Positions 42,745-52,812 of a DNA stretch of 64,000 nt are shown here, piece after piece. Position 1 is the first letter of the stretch; each line of letters begins with the position of its first letter. Both the position numbers and the translations under genes were made by a program. Source of the DNA: Gerris lacustris (taxonomy: Eukaryota; Arthropoda; Insecta; Hemiptera; Gerridae); assembly GCA_951217055.1 (NCBI GenBank), contig OX578286.1, forward strand, positions 1,743,508 through 1,807,507, given 5' to 3'. The notes beneath the pieces were generated by a model, which saw nothing but the letters and a program-made list of their open reading frames with translations, was not told the DNA's origin and made no database searches.

Positions 42745-43010
42745 ATTTAATTATTTGATTGTTGAGTAGCCATTTTGTGTGATCATGCCCAGGCTTCTTT
42801 AGTATAATTTTTTATGTTAATTAAACCCTCTATGGTATTGCCGTTAAGAATGTTTAAGTATTCATTTTCATTTAATTTTTTTTCCCTAAAATATTTTATT
42901 CTAGGATCAGCCAAAGCGGGGCATTATGCCATTAAGTGAAGATTGTCCTCCATCTTACCTGTGTCACACAGCTCACACATATTATTCCTTCCTTTTTCAT
43001 GACTTTAAAA
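42745..43010 (-). pseudogene. LINE ORF2 C-terminal remnant
   Basis: On the minus strand the frame gives KKGRNNMCELCDTGKMEDNL, then HLMA, a stop, and CPALADPRIKYFREKKLNEN. C-x2-C, an E-D-N-x-H helix and CP-x-L is the terminal zinc-knuckle of LINE ORF2, as at 750-910 but more decayed. It sits about 0.5 kb beyond the 3' end of the NACHT-ankyrin gene. Confidence 0.6.
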
Positions 43011-43514
43011 ATACAAGTTAATAATATAATAAAGGTTAAATTTAATTAGAAAAAATCACAAATAAATAAAATTAAGTTCATAAATAATACTAAAAAAAAA
43101 CTTGTAGCGTCAAATAGATAAGGCTTGCAAATAACACATTATAATTTGACAAAATCTCCTCAAAGACAACAAAAGCTAAATATAATTTTACATAATATAT
43201 GACAGGTTTACACGGCAACTATCTGTCAAACTTAACAGAAAATTAAATTAAAAAAAAAAAAACAGCTATAAGACTAAAAAAAATTATAAAAAAAAGAAAA
43301 TTAAAAACCTAACACAAAATCAGACAGAAAATTATGTATACAGAAATAAAACAATTATTTCTCCTAAATATTCTAAATTATAAACCTCCAACAAATTCAG
43401 ACACCCCCCCCCCCCCCCCCCCACCCCTATCAAAATCATACAATATCTTAAATTATAATTACGTACGGAGATAAGACTTGTAGCTCTTTTTGGTGGAGGC
43501 CGAGTGTACTATGT
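43011..43514. other. 3' flank of the NACHT-ankyrin gene
   Basis: AT-rich, with a C18-like tract near 43404-43422. No minus-strand AATAAA or ATTAAA within 200 bases of the stop at 43515, so the transcript end is not located. Confidence 0.4.
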
Positions 43515-46500
43515 TTACCAAGGTAGTAGAGCTCGCAGCTCTCTTACTTCTCGCTTATACCAATCTCCTTCCAAAAATTTATGTACATATTGATATTTTA
43601 TAGTTTTTAACAAAGGACCGATGAGGGCGCTCTTATTTTGATCAAGTCCAGGCAAACATCCCTGACCTTGCTCAAGTAATGCCAGCGTTTCTTTATCTTC
43701 ATACTCAAGTAACTGATAGATGAAACTTGGTGTAAACCCCACGAAATCATTAGGGTCATCATCAAACAATGCTAAGAGTTTATTGATATTATTATTAAAA
43801 ATGGTATCATCCCGAAATATTCCCTTAAGAAATAAGTTCTCTTTAAGAACTTTAACAATACTAGGAAAATGTACTTCAGCATCAACGTTTGCACCTTTAT
43901 CTATCAAATAATTAATAACTTCTGAGTATCCAAAAAACGCAGCAAGGTGCAATGGTGATAAGCCATTTCCTGCATTCACATCTTTCCTGTTTTTTTCAAC
44001 TAAATCTTGAACTATTTTTAATTCACCACGCATAGCAGCAATGTGCAACACTGTTAAACCAAGCTCACTAACTCCATCATCAGAATCAATAATTGCGTTT
44101 CTATTCAGCAAAAAATTAATAACTTTACTTTTCTTGCTACAAGCAGCACAAAAAACAACTGTTCGACCCAATTCATCAATCGCATTGATATTTGCTTTTT
44201 CTTTTTCCTCTACAAGATATTCAACAATATCATAATGACCATGAAAGGCAGCTTCATGCAATACCATAGTACCAAGTCTGTCATTTTTATAACATATCGT
44301 CTCTCCAATCTGTTCTATCAAATATTTTACTACTGTCAAGTGGCCACTTCTAGTAGCACTATACAACGGCGTGGAACCTTTATTATCAGCAGGATTAATA
44401 TCAGCTTTTATACTATTAAGTTCTTGTACTAGATACTTTACTATATCACAATGGCCACCTCCAGCAGCACTATGTAATAGTGTACTACCATCATTATCAG
44501 CAGGATTAATATCAGCTTTTATACTTTTAAGTTCTTGCACTAGATACTTTACTATATCACAATGGCCACCTCCAGCAGCACTATGTAATGGTGTATAACC
44601 ATCATTATCAGCAGGATTAATATCAGCTTTTATACTTTTAAGTTCTTGCACTAGATACTTTACTATATCACAATGGCCACATCTAGCAGCACTATGTAAT
44701 GGTGTAATACCATCATTATCAGCAGGATTAATATCAGCTTTTATACTTTTAAGTTCTTGCACTAGATACTTTACTATATCACAATGGCCACATCTAGCAG
44801 CACTATGTAATGGTGTATAACCATCATTATCAGCAGGATTAATATCAGCTTTTATACTTTTAAGTTCTTGCACTAGATACTTTACTATATCACAATGGCC
44901 ACCTCCAGCAGCACTATGTAATGGTGTATAACCATCATTTTTAGCAGGATTAATATCAGCTTTTATTTTTTTAAGTTCTTGCACAAGATACTTTACTATA
45001 TCACAATGGCCACCTCCAGCAGCACAATGTAATGGTGCATAACCATGCTTATCAGCAGGATTAATAATAGCGTTTATACTTTTAAGTTCTTGCACTAGAT
45101 ACCTTACTATATTGTAATGACCCTCACTAGCAGCAATATATAATGGTGTACAGTCATCTTTATCAGCAGGATTAATATCAGCTTTTATTCTTTTAAGTTC
45201 TTGCACTAGATACCTTACTATATTGTAATGACCCTCACTAGCAGCAATATATAATGGTGTACAGTCATCTTTATCAGCAGATATAATATCAGCCCCATTT
45301 TCTACTAAAAGCTTTACTAATTCTAAGCTATCAGTTTTAGCAGCTCGATGGATGGGAGAGCTGCCTCCCACTTTAAAATTTACATCTACATCTTCTTTTA
45401 GAATGGTTGCAACATCTTCATAATATTTGCTTTTTGATGCAGCAGTATTCAATATATACGCATTAAGCACTTTCTTGTTTAAGCCTAATTCTTCACCTAT
45501 ACATCGAACAACCTCTAAGTGACCTTCATTTACTGCTATATCTAGAGGTGTTCTTTTATAATTATCTTTGCTACTCGCTGTATCTTTATCTTTATTTATG
45601 AGGAATTTAACTATATTTAAATTACCATATTTTGCAGCTACATGCAAGGGAATCATATTCTTCATGTTACCTAAATTCATATTAGCATTTAGTTTGTCTA
45701 CTAACACTTCAGCAAAATATATATAACCTTCTTTAGCAGCTATTTGTAATAATGATTTTTCAAAATAGTGAACAGTATTAACATCTCTTTTAGCTTCAAA
45801 CATGTCCTCCCAACTTGCATCGTTTTCCAGAAGTAATTCAGCTACACCCCAATAATGCCCTCTATCAGCATAGTTTAATGGGCTCCAACCAAATATTGTG
45901 TCTCTAGTACAAACACTTGCACCACATTCTAATAACACTTTGACAATATCTGTGTAACCATACGCTGCGGCTAAATGAAGCGCCGTTCTGTTTACCTTAT
46001 CAAGGCTATTAATAATGTTCTTAGCTTTTTGTGAATCTGATAATAATTCATAAACTTTAACTTTATCATTATTTAAAACTGCCGTATGTAGTTCTATTTG
46101 ATTTTGACTAACTTCATCCTTAGCTAGCATACGATCGAAGAAATCACGTATTACTTCATTTCCTTCTCTAAATATATTCTCATGTAAAAATATACGTACA
46201 TCTTCATACTCTGTATAATCTTCTGATTCTTTTAGCATATTATTAACAAAGAAATCTGCAGCAAAATATTCAGCAAAAGTACGGTGAATGAATCGTGGTT
46301 TGCCATTAATGATCTGATAAACAATACCCGTATTTTCTTCTCCCTGTCCTATATCTTCATTTAATTTTCTAATTTTATTATTTTCTTCTTCAAAAAAGAA
46401 AATTGTCCCAGATTCTATAGAAAAGATTAAAATTAAAGCTAACAGTCTATGGTTTTCTACAAAAGGCATTCGTGAATCATCATAAAGTTTCTTCACCCTA

Positions 46501-49259
46501 GGATTTGTTAAATCCATTTTACCTTTTTCTACAAAATTAATTTTACGCTTGTTTTCAATGAAACGTTCATATAGATCGAGTAAATTAAGCCTATCAGGTA
46601 ATTTAGGTTTATCATCAAGACTACGTTGATAAGGTTTAAGTTTGTAGAATTTTATAAAATCTTCATAAAATTCTTGTTGAAAAGCTTCAGCAAGCATTCT
46701 TATCTGTAATGGAACACCTGTGAATTCTCTTTCTTTATCGGAGACAGACTTAGAGAATTGCGCGATGAGCTCTTTAGCATATTTTTTAGCTCGTTTCTGG
46801 ATTATTTCCTTAATATCATCTAAATTCTTTTTATTATCATCTAAATTAGAGGAAGTAACAACTTTCTCTACTATATCCTTAATGGTTTCAGAAATTGTAT
46901 GTTGTTTACCTTGCTGCTTATCTATAAGATTCGTTATCTTCTTAACTGATGCTTTTATTTCAGCAGGATTAAGCCCCGAAGTTATACTTTTGATTTGACT
47001 TAGAATATCTTCATCCTTCAATTCAACAATTCCTAATTCAATAATTTGAGAGACTTTATCAGCAAGTCTTAGCGATATTACATCTTCATCTGCACTTCCT
47101 ATCATATTAGTTAATTCTTTAATCACATCATAAATAAAGCTTGTCTTCCAAAATTTCTCTAAGAACTCTTTCTGGTTTTCTTCAGTTAAAGGTTCAAGAG
47201 TATACGAAAAAACACTTAATGCATCTTCTAGATCGTATTGTGCAAAGGGTCGAGTAGTGATCAACATTTGTTTTACCTCATCCTTTAAAAAAATAATTAG
47301 TTTTATTACCTTATCTTTATAATGAGGATCAGAAGCAATCTCATCAAACCCATCGAATAACAAAAAAGAACTTTCTAAATCACTAAAATCTTTTATTTCT
47401 GTAATTTCCCTTAAACATTTATTAATTCCATTTTTGTTTTCAAAATCTGCTTTAGATAACTTATCTGAATGGTCAATTAAGTTAACTCTAATAACTTTGT
47501 CACTAATCCTAGTCTTTTGTTGCTCTACTGCTAAATGACTGAGTAATGTAGACTTACCCATACCTGGCCCTGCAGAGATAATAACTAATTTATCTTTTAT
47601 ATCACTAATTTTCTGAACTGTCCTGCTTATTACTATTTTATCATCTACATATTTCCTTAATCCAGACAGAGACCCTTGTGAATGTTGCCATATAAATTTG
47701 TTATCTTGTTCTTTCAGGCAATGAATATTATGACCTTTGAATTTCTTACTCAATGTTTCAAAGTCTGTACGCTTATTAGAAATTAGTACTATATCTTGAG
47801 TGCTTTGAAGTTTTAATTTATCAACGTGACCGCTGCTAGTAACAAAAAACTTGGAAGTTTCATTCTTGAAATCTTTTTTAATTTGTGTACTACGCCCAAG
47901 AATCCTAGGTATGTAATAGTATTTAGTAACAAGTAATTCAGATGTAGACCCTTCTGTTTGAGTCTTCTGTGTCAGTAATATATCAAGTTTTTGGTCCATT
48001 CGAGTTACAACTTCCTGTGTTCCACTGTGTCCATCTCTATTTTCTTTTCTTCCTTCTTCAACAGCTTTTGCTATTTCTTGACGTTCCTGTTTAGCATCTT
48101 CGAAGTATTGTTGAAACTTACTCATATATTCATCTACATTGAAGCTATTTAGAATAGCTTTTATATCTTCTAATATCTCACGATGTTCTTCACTTACATT
48201 GTTTTGTTCTTTTAAAATATCATTCATATCGTTTTGAAACTCTTTTAGATGTTCTTTTATTCTTTTTTCCATTAAATCTTTGTCATTTGAATTAATGTTT
48301 TCAAATATTTTTTTGACATTTTGTTCTATTTCTTCCTCGCCTAACATATACTGGTAGTCAGTAAAATGCCCACTCTCACAAAGTTCAGGAACCTTGTTAT
48401 AATGGTTTTCCAAGTTCGTCCCCTTCTCTGATTTAAGAGGACGACGGTAACCATATTTGTTTACCTCACTTTTATTATCTTTCTTTTCATAATAACGAAC
48501 CTCTTTACTTGTATTATCTAAATCTATTAACAATCCTACATTTGTATACAAACTCGCTGTTGACCACTCTTGTTTAACTGATTCATGTTCATAGATTACT
48601 TTAAACCCAGTCCTAATCTTAAGCTTACTTATGTCTTTAATCGTAGTAGATACTTCACAAAATGGATCTTTCTTAGATTCACCCAATATTACACCTTTGG
48701 TTAAACATGCATCTTTGTTATCTATATAATAGTTCATCGCTCTGTTTGTAGCATCTCTTGCCAACAATTGCATCGCTTGTTTTGGCCCCAGATCTGTAGT
48801 AAGTCTCATAAATTGCATTTCAAAACTTTGAAATACATCAACTCCAACTTCTACCAATGATCGTCTAAACTCAGTCTTATCTTCTAGAAAACATTTTATC
48901 AGACCCTCTAGATTAGCTGCTTTCTTTCTGTAACGTTCACTACCGATATCACTAAATATTCCTTCTAACCCTTCCCCTACCAATTCTCCTAACGGTTTTC
49001 CTACATAAGGAATAAACTTTACTAATCCACCTGCACTTTTTCCCACTGTCTTTGAAGAGATTTTTGCAATTTTTCCTACCTTATCTGATTTTCCTTCTAA
49101 AATCAGATGAATAGATATTAATTTAGCCTCGAATTCTTCAACAAAATACTTAACAAACACTTCTAGTCTATCATTTACTTTGGTATAATAATTAGTACTT
49201 AGTTGCCTTTCACTTTCATGATAGCTACAGCTCGGCTGAGGGTCAGATTTGTCACTCAT
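43515..49259 (-). CDS. NACHT-domain NTPase with ~20 ankyrin repeats, intronless, 1914 residues
   Basis: NACHT NTPases are signal-transducing STAND proteins, often immune sensors; the ankyrin repeats would bind ligand or partner. The single ORF starts MSDKSDPQPSCSYHESERQL. Residues ~1-310 are an unrecognised N-terminal region with a glycine-rich hydrophobic stretch (about 65-95). Residues ~320-430 are charged and helical, probably coiled coil. Walker A (SAGPGMGKSTLLSHL) lies near residue 563 and Walker B (FLLFDGFDEI) near 633. Residues ~1055-1792 are ankyrin repeats; eight consecutive 37-residue units are nearly identical (GYTPLHSAAGGGHCDIVKYL type). The tail ends RELRALLPW. No intron or frameshift interrupts 5.7 kb, so selection or recent origin is likely. 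Base use is AT-rich like the flanks. I saw no clear AATAAA on the minus strand just downstream. Related NACHT-ankyrin ORFs occur in arthropods and in Rickettsiales-type symbionts; origin here is open. Confidence 0.85.
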   Translation of the reverse strand: MSDKSDPQPSCSYHESERQLSTNYYTKVNDRLEVFVKYFVEEFEAKLISIHLILEGKSDKVGKIAKISSKTVGKSAGGLVKFIPYVGKPLGELVGEGLEGIFSDIGSERYRKKAANLEGLIKCFLEDKTEFRRSLVEVGVDVFQSFEMQFMRLTTDLGPKQAMQLLARDATNRAMNYYIDNKDACLTKGVILGESKKDPFCEVSTTIKDISKLKIRTGFKVIYEHESVKQEWSTASLYTNVGLLIDLDNTSKEVRYYEKKDNKSEVNKYGYRRPLKSEKGTNLENHYNKVPELCESGHFTDYQYMLGEEEIEQNVKKIFENINSNDKDLMEKRIKEHLKEFQNDMNDILKEQNNVSEEHREILEDIKAILNSFNVDEYMSKFQQYFEDAKQERQEIAKAVEEGRKENRDGHSGTQEVVTRMDQKLDILLTQKTQTEGSTSELLVTKYYYIPRILGRSTQIKKDFKNETSKFFVTSSGHVDKLKLQSTQDIVLISNKRTDFETLSKKFKGHNIHCLKEQDNKFIWQHSQGSLSGLRKYVDDKIVISRTVQKISDIKDKLVIISAGPGMGKSTLLSHLAVEQQKTRISDKVIRVNLIDHSDKLSKADFENKNGINKCLREITEIKDFSDLESSFLLFDGFDEIASDPHYKDKVIKLIIFLKDEVKQMLITTRPFAQYDLEDALSVFSYTLEPLTEENQKEFLEKFWKTSFIYDVIKELTNMIGSADEDVISLRLADKVSQIIELGIVELKDEDILSQIKSITSGLNPAEIKASVKKITNLIDKQQGKQHTISETIKDIVEKVVTSSNLDDNKKNLDDIKEIIQKRAKKYAKELIAQFSKSVSDKEREFTGVPLQIRMLAEAFQQEFYEDFIKFYKLKPYQRSLDDKPKLPDRLNLLDLYERFIENKRKINFVEKGKMDLTNPRVKKLYDDSRMPFVENHRLLALILIFSIESGTIFFFEEENNKIRKLNEDIGQGEENTGIVYQIINGKPRFIHRTFAEYFAADFFVNNMLKESEDYTEYEDVRIFLHENIFREGNEVIRDFFDRMLAKDEVSQNQIELHTAVLNNDKVKVYELLSDSQKAKNIINSLDKVNRTALHLAAAYGYTDIVKVLLECGASVCTRDTIFGWSPLNYADRGHYWGVAELLLENDASWEDMFEAKRDVNTVHYFEKSLLQIAAKEGYIYFAEVLVDKLNANMNLGNMKNMIPLHVAAKYGNLNIVKFLINKDKDTASSKDNYKRTPLDIAVNEGHLEVVRCIGEELGLNKKVLNAYILNTAASKSKYYEDVATILKEDVDVNFKVGGSSPIHRAAKTDSLELVKLLVENGADIISADKDDCTPLYIAASEGHYNIVRYLVQELKRIKADINPADKDDCTPLYIAASEGHYNIVRYLVQELKSINAIINPADKHGYAPLHCAAGGGHCDIVKYLVQELKKIKADINPAKNDGYTPLHSAAGGGHCDIVKYLVQELKSIKADINPADNDGYTPLHSAARCGHCDIVKYLVQELKSIKADINPADNDGITPLHSAARCGHCDIVKYLVQELKSIKADINPADNDGYTPLHSAAGGGHCDIVKYLVQELKSIKADINPADNDGSTLLHSAAGGGHCDIVKYLVQELNSIKADINPADNKGSTPLYSATRSGHLTVVKYLIEQIGETICYKNDRLGTMVLHEAAFHGHYDIVEYLVEEKEKANINAIDELGRTVVFCAACSKKSKVINFLLNRNAIIDSDDGVSELGLTVLHIAAMRGELKIVQDLVEKNRKDVNAGNGLSPLHLAAFFGYSEVINYLIDKGANVDAEVHFPSIVKVLKENLFLKGIFRDDTIFNNNINKLLALFDDDPNDFVGFTPSFIYQLLEYEDKETLALLEQGQGCLPGLDQNKSALIGPLLKTIKYQYVHKFLEGDWYKREVRELRALLPW

Positions 49260-49428
49260 TTTTCCTAATCTGAAGATGCAGAGCGCTGTAAACCAGTTCC
49301 AATATGATGCTGTAAATCTTCCGCTTGGTTTTGATGGGAAGACGCCTTAACTTTTCGTAGATGCTGTCCGTCCTCCAGTGGCTTTGTCCAAAACGCTGCA
49401 AGTCCTCCAGTGTCTTAAAAGTCTTCTG
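49252..49428 (-). CDS. Exon-like ORF overlapping the NACHT-ankyrin start (58 codons)
   Basis: On the minus strand, an acceptor-like tgtaaaatag precedes an open frame reading QKTFKTLEDLQRFGQSHW, then EKLRRLPIKTKRKIYSII and ELVYSALHLQIRKNE. Its TGA lies inside ATGAGTGA, so the NACHT ATG overlaps the stop by eight bases. An in-frame TAA just upstream means the frame can only be entered by splicing. The peptide is not low complexity and looks like real coding sequence. It could be the last exon of an upstream gene, a coding exon of an alternative isoform, or the first cistron of a two-cistron message. No family recognised. Confidence 0.4.
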   Translation of the reverse strand, partial: QKTFKTLEDLQRFGQSHWRTDSIYEKLRRLPIKTKRKIYSIILELVYSALHLQIRKNE

Positions 49429-49435
49429 CCTATTT

Positions 49436-50113
49436 TACATAAAAACACATTATATTAGATTTTTTATATGCTTGTAGATTTTATAGATAGTAGAGATGCA
49501 TAATATATGGAAATTTTTGTGCTTTGGTATTAGTTGAGCTGCTTCACTCTGTGTTTAATTTTCGTTTTTGCTATAAATTACTTCAGTTTGGTTTTCATTC
49601 TCAAATGAATTAGTGTTAATCTAACAATGTGTTTCACTAATTAATAACTTGAATAATGGTACTACTATTAATAAGCATCAAGTTATCTTGGAATCAGTCG
49701 GTGCTAATTTGACCAACTGGTTTGACTCACACATTATCAACTGTTTGCCTCTCCTATGTGATATAATATAGTTATCTATCATCATTTTGAAAAGTGGGGG
49801 AAGGGGACTGCAAGGTCGATCAGAAAATTTCTCGATATAATACAATTTTTTTTTGCTGAATCAGCAAAATGGGTTAATGGCTTTAGTTTAAAAAAATGTA
49901 TGATTTAGCTTACAACTACATGCGTAAAGGACTGAATTTTTTTACTAAGTTTCACTCTCTAGCTTAAGAACTTAAAGTGTGTGTGCCGTGACAGACAGAC
50001 AGACAGACATCCAGCTACAAACCACTCAAATCTTCTTAAAAACACGCAACACGGACAATTCCGTTAAATCTCAGTTTCGGGTTTTTTGGGGTGAAAACAA
50101 TACTTTCCCTTTA
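49436..50113. other. 5' flank of the NACHT-ankyrin locus
   Basis: AT-rich. 49985-50100 carries a GACAGACAGACAGACA run and the common insect repeat phrase ending in GGGTTTTTTGGGG. No further open exon found upstream of 49429; if one exists it is beyond or inside these repeats. Confidence 0.35.
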
Positions 50114-50239
50114 GGCTAGCCGCACACTGGGCAACTTTTAATCTCGGTGACTAACTAATAAAGTTGCCCGCTCCTCCTCCAAGCGCACACGGGCGTCTAA
50201 ATAGTTGATCAGTTTCAAAATTGATTTTATCGAAACAGC

Positions 50240-50419
50240 ATGTGTTTGTTCCCTCTCGTTTTAAGGAGGAAAAAATACAGAAAATATTGGACCCATCCTC
50301 TAATTAGCAGAAGACTGATTGAAGGACAATTTCATAATTTGTTTGACAGTATAAAAAAATCCCGTCAAGTACTTGCCAGCAAGTTACTAAAAGGGTTCTT
50401 AGGCCATAAAACTTCATAA
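50240..50419 (+). pseudogene. Harbinger transposase N-terminal fragment (59 codons)
   Basis: The ATG at 50240 leads to LRRKKYRKYWTHPLISRRLI then EGQFHNLFDSIKKSRQVLAS. Basic residues, W-x-H-P-L-x2-R, then G-x-F-H-x-L-x-D is the opening of PIF/Harbinger (HARBI1-like) transposases. It stops at TAA 50417 with no nuclease domain following, so a fragment. Confidence 0.65.
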
Positions 50420-50781
50420 ATAGAACATTATTTAATATAAAATAAAAAATTGTAAACTAAAATATATATAAAAATTGCAATTTTAAGAAACAAGGTGTGC
50501 ATATATATTATCCTTTAGTTTAGTATCTTAGGTATGCACTTATTTGGTTCTTTTAGAGGTAAAATGGCCGCCATTTTGGAAACACAATATACATTTGTGA
50601 ACAAAATTTCAATACCTTTAAAATGATGCTCAACTTCAAATTTTCGAAAAATTAAATTTTTATGTCTGCACAGTTACGGTCCACTAAAATTTCTAAAATT
50701 TGACTTTTTTTTATATCAAATTGCGTAAATATCATTGAACTACAGAGAAGTATATTTATGTAGTTTTACTTATTTTTAGGA

Positions 50782-51098
50782 GTAAAGTGGAAATGGGCGG
50801 GACATGTGCATAGAATGAGCACAGACAGATGGGCCAGATTATCCACGGAATGGACTCCGTATGGGAATAAAAGGAACAAAGGAAGACTGGCAAGAAGATG
50901 GGCAGATGAGATATGGGAAAGGTAAGGGAAGGTATGGCACAGGACAGCTACAAATAGGCTAAGCTGGAAGAAGGTAGGTAATCTGCAAGTTCGGTAGCTA
51001 CACAACAGTTATAAGATGGTCTACACACCTATACCCCTATTAGGGAGGCTTTTGCTTCATCTAAATGAAGTGTCGATAAACCTATTATTATTCATTAT
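50782..51098 (+). mobile_element. RTE-like LINE 3' fragment with 18-bp target duplication
   Basis: KWAGHVHRMSTDRWARLSTE, then WTPYGNKRNKGRLARRWADE and a stop, then WHRTATNRLSWKKVG in the same frame: the conserved C-terminal tail of RTE-like ORF2. TTTTACTTATTTTTAGGA flanks it at 50764-50781 and 51099-51116. The 3' end is an ATT-rich tail, not poly(A). Confidence 0.85.
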
Positions 51099-51704
51099 TT
51101 TTACTTATTTTTAGGACCGGTCCTAATGTGGTGCGTAGTGCGGATAATTTTTTTAGATAAAATGGCCGTCATTTTGGAAACGCGATGCATATTTGTACAC
51201 CAAATTTCATATCTCTAGCTTTTGATGGTCGGGCAATATAATCCAAGATGTGACGGACGGACGAACTACCAAAAGCATAAGGGTTTTTAGGTTGACCTCG
51301 AAACCCTAAAAATATCTAAAAATAAATGAAATAATAATTATATTTTAGCATGTGCTAGGAAAGTTTTGAGAATCTTTTGATGCTGGAAGGGCCTCGTATT
51401 TCATATCAGGGTACAAATTTAAGAATGACAGTATGACCAGAGGAAAGATTAGCAGTAACTACGTGAAGAAATAGTCAACTGAGCTTTGAGAGAGCAACTT
51501 TTAATTGCCCGTGTGCGGGGACACGTCTAAACCTGTATGTTTCATTCCGCGGGCAACAGTTGACTCACCCAACGAATAGGACAGGTTGGAATTTTTAAAT
51601 CGCCGCAACTATTTAGTCACTCGTGTGCGGGCCTCCATAAGATATCACGTGTTCTATTTTCGGTGATTAAAAGTTGCTTGGGAAAGATCGCCAATGTGCG
51701 GTAA

Positions 51705-52810
51705 GGAAAAGTAAAAAACTAGAAAGAACAGATTCTAACAAGTCAAGCTGGTGTGTGTATTGTAAGAAGTAATAAAAGAATAAATCGGTCCCAGATCCCA
51801 GAAAGCATGAATAATGAATATATTGTTATCTATACAAGACAGATATATGAGTGTTGATCTGCTAGCTGAGACTATGAACCCACCTTTAGCAGGGTTCCTA
51901 TAGAACAGGAAAAATATGTTTGTCTCATCAAATAGAAATTCGAATTTTACATTTGAACCTCTCGTGTGCACGAACGTTGCACGTGAACTCTTGGACAGAT
52001 CACGCTATCCAACGAACTTAGCCTGAGCATTAGAGAAAGAAACACGAATACCAAATTTCAACCAAATGGTTCAACTTTTACTCAAGTTATCGTCGGACAC
52101 GTAAACCCTACACACAGACAGACAGACAAGATGCACATTTTGTTAAACGTAAGAGGCTTGCTTACTCTCGTAATTTAATTAATATATTTGCATACTCTAC
52201 GCTAGTCTTAAGTGCTAGTCTCGTTTATCCGGACCCTGCTAGTCCGGACATCCGTATAATCCGGACTGGCCAAAAACTATGAACAAATTGGAACCAGGGC
52301 CTGTTAAGATTTATTAATTGTTAAGATAATTGGAGTTTCTGCTTTTATTGTCTATTAAAATGTATAAAATTGTTCCTAGTATAGTTTATAGGTGTATATT
52401 CAGACAGTCTAACACGAGGAATACCCGGTATTTTGTTAAAAATTAACAGATTTAAGAATAAGTAAGAACATCGATAAATCTGTTTTGGTTCCATAGAAAT
52501 GTAGGGCGGAAGATATATAGTGTATTCCAGGAAGTACAATTATATGTGACTGAGATGGGGAAGGGTTTTAAGAAACATGTAGCGGCGGCTCAACCCAGTT
52601 CCGTAAAATTTAGCCAAGCCAACAATGTCTAATGTATCAACTTTTTGTGAAATGATAATGGTCCTCGAATTTCATATCGGAACTCAGCCTGTTTCTCAGG
52701 AAGTCCCTTCTATACCTGCCAACTGCGTAATAGATAGTCATTTTATTTTAATTCATTTGATATTTGACATGACTGGTGACAGAACAGCTCTTAACTTAAA
52801 TAGTGGGTAG
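51705..52810. other. Intergenic, dispersed repeat fragments only
   Basis: 51960-52130 carries the CCAAATTTCAACCAAATGGT / CAGACAGACAGACAAG phrases of a common arthropod repeat. No gene recognised. Confidence 0.35.
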
Positions 52811-52812
52811 AC

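Larger units (their letters stand above)
50114..51704 (+). mobile_element. PIF/Harbinger-like element, internally disrupted
   Basis: The left end GCCGCACACTGGGCAACTTT is mirrored at the right (CAAGCAACTTTTAATCACCG in complement, outermost CCGCACATTGG). Just inside the left end is a transposase-like N-terminus (50240-50419). Another CCGTGTGCGGG/GCAACTTTTAATTGCCC set lies at 51490-51640. An RTE-like LINE tail (50782-51098) and other repeats occupy the middle. Confidence 0.65.

Noticed and set aside
43515..49259. The NACHT-ankyrin ORF as contamination from a bacterial symbiont contig
   Set aside because: Both flanks are host-type repeats and there is no neighbouring bacterial gene; a host-integrated gene is the simpler reading, though ancient transfer remains possible.
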